A stretch of DNA of 64,000 nucleotides from Chitinophagales bacterium (lineage in GTDB: Bacteria > Bacteroidota > Bacteroidia > Chitinophagales > CAIOSU01): the NCBI GenBank assembly GCA_018401955.1, contig JAGYJT010000005.1, positions 1 through 64,000 of the forward strand, given 5' to 3'. The notes beneath the pieces were generated by a model that was given only the letters and a program-made list of their open reading frames with translations, was not told the DNA's origin and did not search any database. A program made the translations under genes and the position numbers. Of this stretch, positions 54,059-62,841 are shown in pieces (the stretch's first letter is position 1; every line of letters begins with the position of its first letter).

Positions 54059-54934
54059 TTATTTAGCTAATCCCACAGAAAATTGTGTGTTCATTTCAGT
54101 AACATTTGCACCAATAAATAATGTCCTATCCAAATTGGCACTTCGGAGATCAGCTTCTAAAAGAGATGCATTGTTAAAATTTGCTTTGGTCAAATTTGCG
54201 GCTATAAAATGAGCCAAGTAGCAATTTGAACTTGTCAAATCAGCGTCCGTTAAATTTGCACCCTTTGCAAAAACTTCAGACAAGTTCGTTCTTATTAAAA
54301 AAGCTCCTACTAAAATTGCTTGGCATAGATTCGCCCTTTCTAAACTTCCCCGGAAAAAATCTGCTCCAGAAAAATTGGTACTTGCACATTGCGCTAAGGC
54401 TAAATCTGCACTGGATAAATCCGCACCCTCTAGATTAGCAAAGGATAAATTGGCTTCTCTCAAGTTTGCACCGTGCAAATTTGCACCCGCTAAATTAGCA
54501 TATCTTAGGTCAGCCTTTTCTAAACTACAATTATGCAAATCGGCCTCTGACAAATCCACACACTGAAGATTAACGTTTTCAAAGTTGGCATCTGCGAAAA
54601 TAGCCCTATCTAATTTAGCCTTATAAAACGATACGTCTGATAATTTTGCAGACTGAAAGTTGGCTTTAGACATTATTGCATTCTCAAAAAGAACATTCGA
54701 TAATTGCGATTCAATGAATTCCCCTTCAACAATTCTAGCACCTAAAAAACTGGCATCTTCAAAAGTGGCATTATTAAAAGTACATTCTTTAAAATTGCCG
54801 TAACTAAATATTAACTCTTTAAATTTAGCATTTTTGAATTCCGTATTTTGAATTTCACAGTAAGCAAAACTATTCTCGCTTTCCGACATTATCCCACTCC
54901 TTAATATTTGAACAAGTCTTTCTTTATCTGTCAT
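54059..54934 (-). CDS. Pentapeptide-repeat protein
   Basis: 291 residues, almost wholly A(D/N)LxX-type repeats (about 40), such as DLSEADLHNCSLEKADLRYA and ANLREANLSFANLEGADLSS, forming a right-handed beta-helix rod. No other domain. Members include DNA-mimic gyrase protectors and effectors; the role here is unknown. It begins 7 bases after the DUF2971 gene and is in the same operon. Confidence 0.85.
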   Translation of the reverse strand: MTDKERLVQILRSGIMSESENSFAYCEIQNTEFKNAKFKELIFSYGNFKECTFNNATFEDASFLGARIVEGEFIESQLSNVLFENAIMSKANFQSAKLSDVSFYKAKLDRAIFADANFENVNLQCVDLSEADLHNCSLEKADLRYANLAGANLHGANLREANLSFANLEGADLSSADLALAQCASTNFSGADFFRGSLERANLCQAILVGAFLIRTNLSEVFAKGANLTDADLTSSNCYLAHFIAANLTKANFNNASLLEADLRSANLDRTLFIGANVTEMNTQFSVGLAK

Positions 54935-54941
54935 GATACGA

Positions 54942-55631
54942 TCAATTAAACCAGTTCTCTAAACAAGATTTCTCTATTCTTTCACAAAACGCCATTTCTT
55001 TAATCTTCCCTATTATGATATTCTTTTCTTTTTTCGGTAGTAAAGGGTTAATTACTATTCCAAATTCTAGCTCCATAGGTGAGCCCAACGAATAGGCCAG
55101 TCCTTTTTGTGGAAATTGGTAGTTCAAATGTATGCAAAAACGAAATTCTTGTTCATAAGTAAACGCATTCTCCTTCCTAATTGCTACATATTTTACAGAA
55201 GTATTTTTTGGGTTTCTCTCATCCAAAAGAGCTTTATATTTTACTTTTCCCATAATAAATCTTCGTGCATCTAGTGTTTCTAACTTAACTGGCGCAGTCT
55301 CTAAGTATTGAAAAAGAGTACCTGGATTAAAGCATATTGCGCCAACCCGTTGGCTATCCCATTTTGAACTATATGTGGACCACATTGCCAAAGAATCTTT
55401 ACTGGCTAAATGCCAACAATTTATTAAGAATTTTTTTTGTTTCTGGCGAATTTGTGCGGTATTACCTCGTTTCAAATCCTCCAATGAAGCACATTCCATT
55501 TTATCAAGAAAGCGGTCAGCCCTAGAAAACCATATGTTACCAGTTTCTAAAAAATCAAATAAATGATTACGGCCTAAAAATCTATATAGTTTATTACCTT
55601 CTCTTTGCTTATAGTTGTTTTCCCACTTCAT
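54942..55631 (-). CDS. DUF2971 protein
   Basis: The ATG at 55631 (MKWENNYKQR) is preferred; it overlaps the upstream ORF stop by 4 bases (ATGA). About 229 residues with the family blocks LYRFLGRN, GNIWFSRADRFLDKMEC, CWHLASKDSLAMWSTYS and KENAFTYEQEFRFCI. DUF2971 proteins are often in accessory or defence-like islands; their role is not established. Confidence 0.8.
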   Translation of the reverse strand: MKWENNYKQREGNKLYRFLGRNHLFDFLETGNIWFSRADRFLDKMECASLEDLKRGNTAQIRQKQKKFLINCWHLASKDSLAMWSTYSSKWDSQRVGAICFNPGTLFQYLETAPVKLETLDARRFIMGKVKYKALLDERNPKNTSVKYVAIRKENAFTYEQEFRFCIHLNYQFPQKGLAYSLGSPMELEFGIVINPLLPKKEKNIIIGKIKEMAFCERIEKSCLENWFN

Positions 55632-55840
55632 AACATAATATTTAACGCCTCCACCAAACCATACCGCTTGCAAATCTTTATAAAAGTCTTGAAAGTGGAT
55701 GTGTGAACATAGGGTTTAAGTAAAGCGGCTTTTTCGGTATTACCCAAACGGCTGTAGGCAATAGCCCAGAGCATGGTAGTTTGGTGATGGTAGTTAATGT
55801 TTTTAAGGTATTGCTGTCTTAACTGGTCAAAATCCGGCAC
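55628..55840 (-). CDS. Short ORF of unknown function, possible fragment
   Basis: Helical, from GTG at 55840: VPDFDQLRQQYLKNINYHH, LWAIAYSRLGNTEKAALL, ending ICKRYGLVEALNIML. It resembles a TPR-like C-terminal fragment. The same frame is open further upstream to the stop of the preceding ORF (TGA at 55883-55885), so it could be the separated tail of that gene. The overlap with DUF2971 would permit coupled translation. Confidence 0.35.
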   Translation of the reverse strand: MPDFDQLRQQYLKNINYHHQTTMLWAIAYSRLGNTEKAALLKPYVHTSTFKTFIKICKRYGLVEALNIML

Positions 55841-55882
55841 CCTTGTATGGTCGGGGTGGTCTATGTAAGATATGGGATAATG

Positions 55883-56536
55883 TCAGGTATGTAAGACAAG
55901 CTCTGGGACGGATAAGTCTGATGTTTCAGGCGTAACAGTTATCCCATCAATAGTGATTGCTGGTAACGGTGATTTGGGCAGTAAATCCCCTAACTCTTCC
56001 TCTAAAAGGGTGTTAACTGCAATTTGTTCTTCAAACTCTCTTAAGGCATTCAAATCGTCAGTAATAGATTGCTCCAAATCGTCTGCAAGAGTTTGCTTAT
56101 CTACCATAAACTGGGGTTCTTCATCTAATACCCAACTGATAAGCTCGGCTCGCCGCGTGCGGAATTTGGGGTTTAGGTAATTCACTCTAGCCCATTCGCT
56201 AATTATTGCCGACCGTTGCGGATAACGAAGCAAGCGATTGAGTATAAACGCTGAATTCTCGGCATTGGCGCAAAACCAATTAATGGCACTTTCATTCAAT
56301 GTAGCCCCTATTAATAAAGAATTGCATTGCTGGGTAGTTTCCGTTAGTTGCGTAGGGGCTATGCATGCTGTGTTGTCAATACAGCTTTGCAACAGCCCAA
56401 ACACCTTCATTGCCAGATGAGAGGGCAGTGGCTCGTATTGTTTGGTTTTGTTGCTCTCCTTATAAGGGCGGTACTTATTGATTGCGGTCAAGAGGGATTT
56501 CCTGCTGAATCGTTTGTTGTAAACCAAAGATCGCAC
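55883..56536 (-). CDS. Unknown ORF in the aceA-aceB island
   Basis: 217 codons from GTG at 56536, with no close ATG. Helical, with LLRYPQRSAIISEWARVNYL, LISWVLDEEPQFMVDKQTL and an acidic stretch SITDDLNALREFEEQ. I do not recognise it. The upstream frame contains stops, so it may be truncated at its 5' end, and its TGA is followed in frame by the next ORF. Codon use looks coding but the gene may be decaying. Confidence 0.4.
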   Translation of the reverse strand: MRSLVYNKRFSRKSLLTAINKYRPYKESNKTKQYEPLPSHLAMKVFGLLQSCIDNTACIAPTQLTETTQQCNSLLIGATLNESAINWFCANAENSAFILNRLLRYPQRSAIISEWARVNYLNPKFRTRRAELISWVLDEEPQFMVDKQTLADDLEQSITDDLNALREFEEQIAVNTLLEEELGDLLPKSPLPAITIDGITVTPETSDLSVPELVLHT

Positions 56537-56568
56537 GTTATCCTTACTAAAGCTTCCTGTACTTTAGG

Positions 56569-56694
56569 TTAAACTGGTGATAAGCAAGCACATCCCTTAC
56601 TCAAGAAATCGGCATAGGTACTAATGGCATTATCAGCCAAAGGTGGTTTGGTTATTTCATACAATGCCTTTCGTACTAGCCCTTTTTTGTCCAT
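56569..56694 (-). CDS. Short ORF of unknown function
   Basis: 41 codons from ATG at 56694 (MDKKGLVRKALYEITKPPLA, ADFLSKGCACL). It could be a small protein or the 5' fragment of a broken gene; a single indel does not join it to the following ORF, since stops occur in both frames between them. Confidence 0.3.
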   Translation of the reverse strand: MDKKGLVRKALYEITKPPLADNAISTYADFLSKGCACLSPV

Positions 56695-56730
56695 TGATAT
56701 CGCTTCAAGATTTAAATATAGCAAAAAATA

Positions 56731-56759
56731 AAAATGCCGACCCAAGGATCGGCATTTTA
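56731..56759 (-). terminator. Rho-independent terminator after aceB
   Basis: AAAATGCCGA (56731-56740) pairs with TCGGCATTTT (56749-56758), with T-rich sequence on the far side of the minus strand. It lies 24 bases beyond the aceB stop. Confidence 0.85.
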
Positions 56760-56782
56760 TATCTGGCAAAATTCTTACTTAA

Positions 56783-58384
56783 TCAATCAATAAGGTCGTA
56801 AGCTGGAAGTGTCAAAAATTCGATGAACTCGTCGTTATCAATCAGCTGGTCAAATATCTCAACGGCTTTTTCGAACTTTCCGTTCTCATAAGCCTCAGCG
56901 CCAACGTAGCCTTTAATCTTCTCCAATTCGCTTGGTACCAATGAGCGGTAAAGCTCCAAGGTTACTTCGCGGCCATCGTCCAACTTGGCTTTGTGCTTAA
57001 TCCATTGCCAAACTTGGGTGCGGCTAATCTCGGCAGTAGCGGCATCTTCCATTAGGTTATAGATGGCTGCAGCACCGTTGCCACGCAACCAGCTCTCTAA
57101 GTATAAGATACCTACATTTATGTTCTTGCGCAAACCGGCTTCGGTAATAGTGCCAACTGGTGGCTCAATTAGGTCGGCAGCGGTTACGTTTACGTCCAAG
57201 CGTTTTTTGTCAATTTGGTTAGGGGTTGGCATGTGCTCGTTAAACACATCCATGGCCAACTGTACCAAGCCTGGTGTGCCACCCAAGTACCATCGTGGCC
57301 GTTTTTGGCCTCTAGTTCTTTGTCCGCTTTTACCTTGGCAATAGCCGCATTGTTGGCAGCCTCATCACCTTTAATAGGTATTTGCGCCGCCATACCGCCC
57401 ATAGCGTGTACATTGCGCTTGTGGCAAGTTTGGATAACCAATTGAGAGTATGCACTCATAAACGGCACAGACATGGTTACCTGGTCGCGGTTTGGTTGCA
57501 TGTATTTAGGGTGTTACGGAAACGCTTAATGTAGCTAAAGATGTAATCCCAACGGCCACAGTTAAGGCCGCAAGAGTGTTCTTTTAGTTCCCAAAGTATT
57601 TCGTGCAATTCAAAGCTGGCCAAAATGGTCTCAACCAATACGGTTGCTTTTATAGTGCCTTGCGGTATGTTCAGTTCGTTTTGTGCCAATACAAATGCAT
57701 CGTTCCAAAGGCGGGCCTCTAAGTGGCTCTCCATTTTAGGAAGATAGAAATACGGACCACTGCCGCGGCTGATAAGCTCTTTGGCATTATGGAAGAAATA
57801 CAAGCCAAAATCGAACAATCCACCCGATACCTGCTCACCGTCAATTTCTACGTGCTTCTCTAGCAAATGCCAGCCACGTGGGCGCACTAGCAAGGTAGCT
57901 ACTTGGTCGTTAAGTTTGTATTGTTTGCCGTTATCTGGGTTTTCGAAAGTAATGGTACGACGGATGGCATCACGCAAATTGATTTGGCCATTGATGTTGT
58001 TGCTCCAGTTAGGCGAGTTGCTGTCCTCAAAGTCGGCCATAAACATCTTTGCGCCAGAGTTCAAGGCATTGATAATCATTTTACGGTCAACCGGGCCGGT
58101 AATTTCCACGCGGCGGTCAAGCAAATCGGCTGGCAACGGACCACGGTCCAATCGCTTTCGCGTATCTCTTTGGTTTCTGGCAAAAAGTCTGGCGTTTCGC
58201 CGGCATCCAAGCGAGCTTGGCGCTCTTGGCGGGCAGCCAACAACTCTTTGCGGCGACCGTTGAAACTGCGGTGCAACTTAGCAACAAACTCCAGTGCTTC
58301 GGGGGTTAAAATGGTTGCAAATTCCAGTGTTACCTCGGCTTTTATCACTACTCCTTTCACTAGTTGTTGCTCGTTTACTGACAT
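56783..58384 (-). pseudogene. aceB: Malate synthase A, full length but with three frameshifts
   Basis: The 1602-bp span fits a full malate synthase A (about 533 residues), condensing glyoxylate and acetyl-CoA to malate. Joined segments give [15 protein letters not shown], then [17 protein letters not shown] and [39 protein letters not shown], and NVGILYLESWLRGNGAAAI, all well conserved. Three one-base losses interrupt the frame near 58141, 57512 and 57274, each consistent with one C missing in a C/CC context. No other damage is seen, so sequencing error is as likely as true inactivation. Confidence 0.85.
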
Positions 58385-58585
58385 CAGTTGGGTCGTTTTT
58401 GGGTATGTACAATCTCAAAAGAAAGTGCAAAAATACGGTCTTAAACTTAGAAACCCAAGTTTTTTATCGCTACATACTTTACAATTAACACATTATGAGT
58501 AGCGTGTTAATAAATGTGGTAGGTTTAGATATAGGGTACACAATAATTAATTGACGTTGAGCATTATAAAGGTAAAATTTGAAAA

Positions 58586-59005
58586 ATGGGAAAGGTAATT
58601 GGTTTCTTATTGGTAATGATGTCTTGGGTAATTGGCTTGCAAGCTCAAACTGGGGTATTTGACAATGACACTTTAATCTCACCTGCCGACACCATCTATA
58701 AGACCGTCGAGGTAATGCCTGAGTTTCCCGGTGGACAGGCGGCTTTGATGGAATATTTGAAGAAAGTACCTTACGTGGATATTGCCCGCGAAAGCGATTT
58801 AGAAGGAACTACTTATATCCAGTTTGTAATTGAGAAAGATGGAACCGTAACGGAGGTGATTGTTGCGCGTACTTCAGGCCATGAAGAGGATGACCTTGCA
58901 GCCGTAGAACACGTAAAAGCCATGCCCATTTGGAAACCGGGCTATCAAAATGGAAAGCCTGTACGGGTGCAGTACGTGGTGCCAATAAAGTATAATTGGC
59001 AGTAG
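58586..59005 (+). CDS. TonB C-terminal-like exported protein, tandem copy 1
   Basis: 139 residues: signal peptide (to about LQAQ), then a TonB C-terminal-like domain with the family blocks EVMPEFPGGQAALMEYL, YIQFVIEKDGTVTEV, and WKPGYQNGKPVRVQYVVP. No Pro-rich linker or membrane anchor of a true TonB. Role unknown; perhaps a periplasmic or surface partner of TonB-dependent receptors. First of five related genes in a row. Confidence 0.78.
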   Translation: MGKVIGFLLVMMSWVIGLQAQTGVFDNDTLISPADTIYKTVEVMPEFPGGQAALMEYLKKVPYVDIARESDLEGTTYIQFVIEKDGTVTEVIVARTSGHEEDDLAAVEHVKAMPIWKPGYQNGKPVRVQYVVPIKYNWQ

Positions 59006-59042
59006 AATTTGTTATTTTTGATTTTGAAAACAACTAAATAAA

Positions 59043-59459
59043 ATGGGCAAGTTTCATTTACTACTCTTTCTTGCCTTACTATCATTTTTGAACATTCAAG
59101 CTCAAAATGGACCGCAATTGGATGTGTTTTCAGATTCTGAAGATACTGTTTATGTGGTTGTAGAAACCATGCCTGAATTCCCTGAAGGTAATATCGGCCT
59201 TATGCGTTATCTAGCCAGCGTAACTTATCCTCTTTACGCTCGAGCAAAGAATATGGAAGGTATCCCTTACGTGAGATTTATTATTGAGAAGGATGGTTTT
59301 ATTAGCAATATAGAGATTGATAAAAGTTCTGGACACGATTTGCTGGATGAGGCAACAATGTTGCATGTTAAAAGGATGCCTCAATGGCAGCCCGGCTATC
59401 AAGATGGCAAGCCTGTGCGAGTGCAATATATAGTGCATGTACAGTTTAAAATGAGCTGA
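59043..59459 (+). CDS. TonB C-terminal-like exported protein, tandem copy 2
   Basis: 138 residues with a signal peptide (to about IQAQ) and the same domain: ETMPEFPEGNIGLMRYL, YVRFIIEKDGFISNI, WQPGYQDGKPVRVQYIV. It begins 37 bases after copy 1. Confidence 0.78.
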   Translation: MGKFHLLLFLALLSFLNIQAQNGPQLDVFSDSEDTVYVVVETMPEFPEGNIGLMRYLASVTYPLYARAKNMEGIPYVRFIIEKDGFISNIEIDKSSGHDLLDEATMLHVKRMPQWQPGYQDGKPVRVQYIVHVQFKMS

Positions 59460-59477
59460 GTAACTTCGCTATTAATC

Positions 59478-59942
59478 ATGGGCATGATTACTATTAAACA
59501 AGTTGCGCACGGTTGGCATATTATCTCACTAGCAATAGGCCTTGTAAGTCTTATTGGATGGCTGCTTGCCAACGAGGATAATAAGCAAACCACCAATCCA
59601 AATCAAGAAGTACCTGCATACTTCAAAGCTACCGCCAAAGAGATGGCCATCTTCTTGGCCAATACCGATTTTCTTAGCCAAGCATTTCATGACTTTAAAG
59701 AAGGCAGGCTATACATTAGGTTTACCATTGAAACAGATGGCCGTATTACCCATCCACATGTGCCTCCGCTGTTTAATCCAGGGCCAAAGATTGTTCGCGA
59801 GGCGGTAATTGAATACATAGCCAATATGCCCAACTGGACACCAGCAATGCGCAAGGGCGAGCCCGTAAGGTCGTCTCCAACGGTATTTCTTGATTATTGG
59901 CACAACCACAGAAATGAATTGCGGATAGCTTCTGTCCGGTAG
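59478..59942 (+). CDS. Diverged TonB C-terminal-like protein, tandem copy 3
   Basis: 154 residues, more diverged: a membrane helix (HIISLAIGLVSLIGWLL) instead of a signal peptide, no MPEFPGG motif, but YIRFTIETDGRITHP and MPNWTPAMRKGEPVRSS are in the right positions. It may be membrane-anchored and specialised. Confidence 0.65.
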   Translation: MGMITIKQVAHGWHIISLAIGLVSLIGWLLANEDNKQTTNPNQEVPAYFKATAKEMAIFLANTDFLSQAFHDFKEGRLYIRFTIETDGRITHPHVPPLFNPGPKIVREAVIEYIANMPNWTPAMRKGEPVRSSPTVFLDYWHNHRNELRIASVR

Positions 59943-59980
59943 TTTCATTTCCCTATTTTTGTTTGTAAAATCGAAACAAA

Positions 59981-60444
59981 ATGGGCAAGGCTTTCCAAAT
60001 TATAATATTGCTGTTAGTAGCAACTAATATTAATGCGCAACAAGGTTCTAGAGCGGCTGGCGAGCATAGGCAACAGGATAGTTTTAAGGTGAATACTATA
60101 AACGTGGTAGTTCCGCCTCCTGCGCCTGATGATGTGGTAAAGTCACCTGATGTAATGCAGAATATCCTGGTGGACAAATGGTATTAATGCAGTACTTGGC
60201 TTCTATTCCATACTCTGTTGAGGCTCGTAAAAAGAAAATTCAAGGAACAGTATACATTCAGTTTATAGTTGAGAAGGATGGCTCTTTAACCAACTTTGAG
60301 GTTGCCCGTTCTTCTGGAAGCGAAATGCTTGATAATGCGACTATTGAGCACATGAAAAAAATGGACAATTGGAAGCCCGGTATGCAAGATGGAAACCCAG
60401 TAAGGGTGTCTCAAGTGTTGCCGATGAAATTTAAATTGAGCTAA
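59981..60444 (+). pseudogene. TonB C-terminal-like protein, tandem copy 4, frameshifted
   Basis: A signal peptide (MGKAFQIIILLLVATNINAQ) and a linker with VVPPPAPDD are followed by a frame break near 60158, where one C is missing (ATGCAGAAT in place of ATGCCAGAA, restoring VMPEYPGGQMVLMQYL). The rest is intact (YIQFIVEKDGSLTNF, WKPGMQDGNPVRVS). Confidence 0.75.
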
Positions 60445-60517
60445 AATATACCTAGTTTTCGGTACAGGGTGGTGCAAGTTTTGTTAGTTTTGTCTTGTTA
60501 CCAAATATAGTACTAGC

Positions 60518-61024
60518 ATGCGTTTACTAATTTTTACCATCTTTTTAAGTATATTTTCCTTATCTGCGCTCAATGCCCAAACCCAAAGGGACAGGGCCGC
60601 AAGTGAAGGTACTAGAACCCCTACTAGCACTAACAGAACGGCCACTTCAACTCCCCGCGCGCCTTCAAGGTCAGAAATGAACGTTGCACCTGTAACTAGT
60701 GGGGACGGTGATGTATTTACGGTTGTTGAGGTAATGCCGGAGTTTCCTGGAGGTCAAACTGGCTTAAATGGTTATTTGGGTAGTATTACTTATCCTGATG
60801 ATGCCTTGGATAATAATTGGCAGGGCAAGGTTTACCTATCTTTTATCATTGATAAGGATGGCACCATAAGCGATGTAGAAGTGGTTCGCTCAAGTGGTTA
60901 TGAAGTGCTGGATAATGCAGCCAAATACCACATTGAAACCATGCCGCCATGGAAACCCGGTACCCAACGTGGTAAGGCGGTTAAGGTAAAATATACCTTG
61001 CCCATGGTGTTTAAGTTGGGCTAA
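60518..61024 (+). CDS. TonB C-terminal-like exported protein, tandem copy 5
   Basis: 168 residues: signal peptide (to about LNAQ), a Thr/Arg/Pro-rich linker, then EVMPEFPGGQTGLNGYL, YLSFIIDKDGTISDV, WKPGTQRGKAVKVKYTLP. Ends the tandem run; ppa begins about 135 bases later. Confidence 0.78.
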   Translation: MRLLIFTIFLSIFSLSALNAQTQRDRAASEGTRTPTSTNRTATSTPRAPSRSEMNVAPVTSGDGDVFTVVEVMPEFPGGQTGLNGYLGSITYPDDALDNNWQGKVYLSFIIDKDGTISDVEVVRSSGYEVLDNAAKYHIETMPPWKPGTQRGKAVKVKYTLPMVFKLG

Positions 61025-61160
61025 AAGTAATCTGTTTTTAAGATGGATAATGCTTGTTGATGATGGGCCTTCGCACAAATGGTTAACAAACAAATCGTCT
61101 AAGCCCTAGCTTCAAAGCTGGTTTCTGCCTACCTTTGCAGCAGCATACGGTATACATATT

Positions 61161-61940
61161 ATGGCAATTGACGAAACAGAGAAGACCTCTAGCAAGGCAG
61201 TAGGAAAAGACTCCATTAAGAAGATTTGGAAAATGATAGGGTTGCGCTATAAGTCGCACCCTTGGCATGGTGTTGATATTGGCGAACAGGCGCCAGAGCT
61301 GGTTACCACCTTTATCGAAATTGTGCCCAGCGATACCGTAAAGTATGAGATTGATAAGGTTTCGGGCTATATGAAGGTTGATCGCCCGCAAAAGTTCTCC
61401 AACGTAATCCCTGCCCTATACGGCTTTGTGCCGCAAACCTATTGTGATACCAAGGTAGCCGAATACTGCATGGAAAAAACCGGCCGAACTGGCATAATTG
61501 GCGACGGCGACCCCCTGGATATATGTGTACTTACGGAGCGCGACATTCGCCACGGTGACATTTTGGTGCCGGCAGTGCCTATTGGTGGTTTCCGCATGAT
61601 TGATGGGGGAGAGGCTGACGATAAGATTATTGCCATTATGAAGGGTGATGAAGTGTATAGCCAGTGGAAGGATATTACTGATGTACCAGAGAGTATTGTG
61701 CAGCGCCTAAAGCACTATTTTCTTACCTACAAAAATATGCCTGGCCAACCTGCCCGATGCGAGATTACCGATACCTACGGTCGTGAAGAGGCTTTGGAGG
61801 TAATCAATCGAAGTATTAAAGACTACAACAAGAAGTTTGGTAAGCTAGAGAACAAACTCTCGAAGGCCGCTTTGGATGCCATTACCTACGGTCAAAATTG
61901 GCAAAAGGAAAACGGCACGGAAGTGGAAGGCGAAATCTAA
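61161..61940 (+). CDS. ppa: Inorganic pyrophosphatase, family I
   Basis: 259 residues with about 75 residues before the core. Catalytic blocks: KYEIDKVSGYMKVDR, YGFVPQTYC, GDGDPLDICVLTE (metal-binding Asp cluster), and KDITDVPESIVQ. It hydrolyses pyrophosphate to phosphate. The N-terminal extension (VGKDSIKKIWKMIGLR) is longer than in E. coli. Confidence 0.92.
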   Translation: MAIDETEKTSSKAVGKDSIKKIWKMIGLRYKSHPWHGVDIGEQAPELVTTFIEIVPSDTVKYEIDKVSGYMKVDRPQKFSNVIPALYGFVPQTYCDTKVAEYCMEKTGRTGIIGDGDPLDICVLTERDIRHGDILVPAVPIGGFRMIDGGEADDKIIAIMKGDEVYSQWKDITDVPESIVQRLKHYFLTYKNMPGQPARCEITDTYGREEALEVINRSIKDYNKKFGKLENKLSKAALDAITYGQNWQKENGTEVEGEI

Positions 61941-62023
61941 TCGGATTTTGATTAATACCTTTTCTTATTGGTGCGCTAATTAGGTACTTTTACGGTTAAC
62001 ACTATTTAAACCGTAATTACCCC

Positions 62024-62827
62024 ATGAGTAAAGCAGACAGACTGGCCATTATTGGCGGCGGAAACTTAGGCATATCAATAGCTGAGGGTTTGCTTGCTGC
62101 CCACTACATTCAACCATCCAACCTTATTATTACCAGGCGAAAAGTATCAGCTTTAGATACTTTAAAAGTGCAAGGGGTTATCACTTCCGCCGATAATGCC
62201 GATGCGGTAAACAATGCCCGTATTGTGGTATTGGCCGTTAAGCCTAAGCAAGTAGCTGACGTACTTTCCCCCGTAAAGAATTTCTGGCAGCCGGGTCAAG
62301 TTTTAGTTTCGGTGGTTACGGGAGTAACCATTACCGAGATACAAGCACTTGTTGGCCCGGGGGTAACCGTAATGCGTGCCATGCCCAATACGGCCATTGC
62401 CATCCGCCAGTCGATGACCTGCATATCTGCCAAAGGAGCCTCAGAAACGGAGCAAAATGAGGTGTTGAATATTTTTAACCAATTGGGCAAAGCTGTAATA
62501 ATTGATGAAGAGCTAATGGAGGCATCTACTGTGCTGGGGGCTTGCGGTATTGCTTATGCCCTGCGGTTTATAAGGGCGGCCACCCAAGGTGGCATTGAGA
62601 TTGGCTTTGATAGCAACACTGCGTTAATGATTGCTTCTCAAACAGCCAAAGGGGCGGCGGCGCTATTGTTGGAAAACGGCCAGCACCCTGAGCGCGAAAT
62701 TGATAAAGTAACCACCCCGCAAGGCTGTACCATAGTAGGGCTAAACGAAATGGAGCACAACGGCTTTAGTTCAGCGGTGGTAAAAGGAGTGATAGCCTCC
62801 CATAAAAAAATTGCCAAGATACATTAA
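62024..62827 (+). CDS. proC: Pyrroline-5-carboxylate reductase
   Basis: 267 residues: Rossmann motif IGGGNLGISIAEGLL, VVLAVKPKQVADVL, VVTGVTI, MRAMPNTAIAI, and the C-terminal helical part with GCGIAYALRFIRAATQGG and TTPQGCTIVGLNEME. It makes proline from P5C with NADPH. Full length. Confidence 0.92.
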   Translation: MSKADRLAIIGGGNLGISIAEGLLAAHYIQPSNLIITRRKVSALDTLKVQGVITSADNADAVNNARIVVLAVKPKQVADVLSPVKNFWQPGQVLVSVVTGVTITEIQALVGPGVTVMRAMPNTAIAIRQSMTCISAKGASETEQNEVLNIFNQLGKAVIIDEELMEASTVLGACGIAYALRFIRAATQGGIEIGFDSNTALMIASQTAKGAAALLLENGQHPEREIDKVTTPQGCTIVGLNEMEHNGFSSAVVKGVIASHKKIAKIH

Positions 62828-62841
62828 CAAAAATTGGGCAC

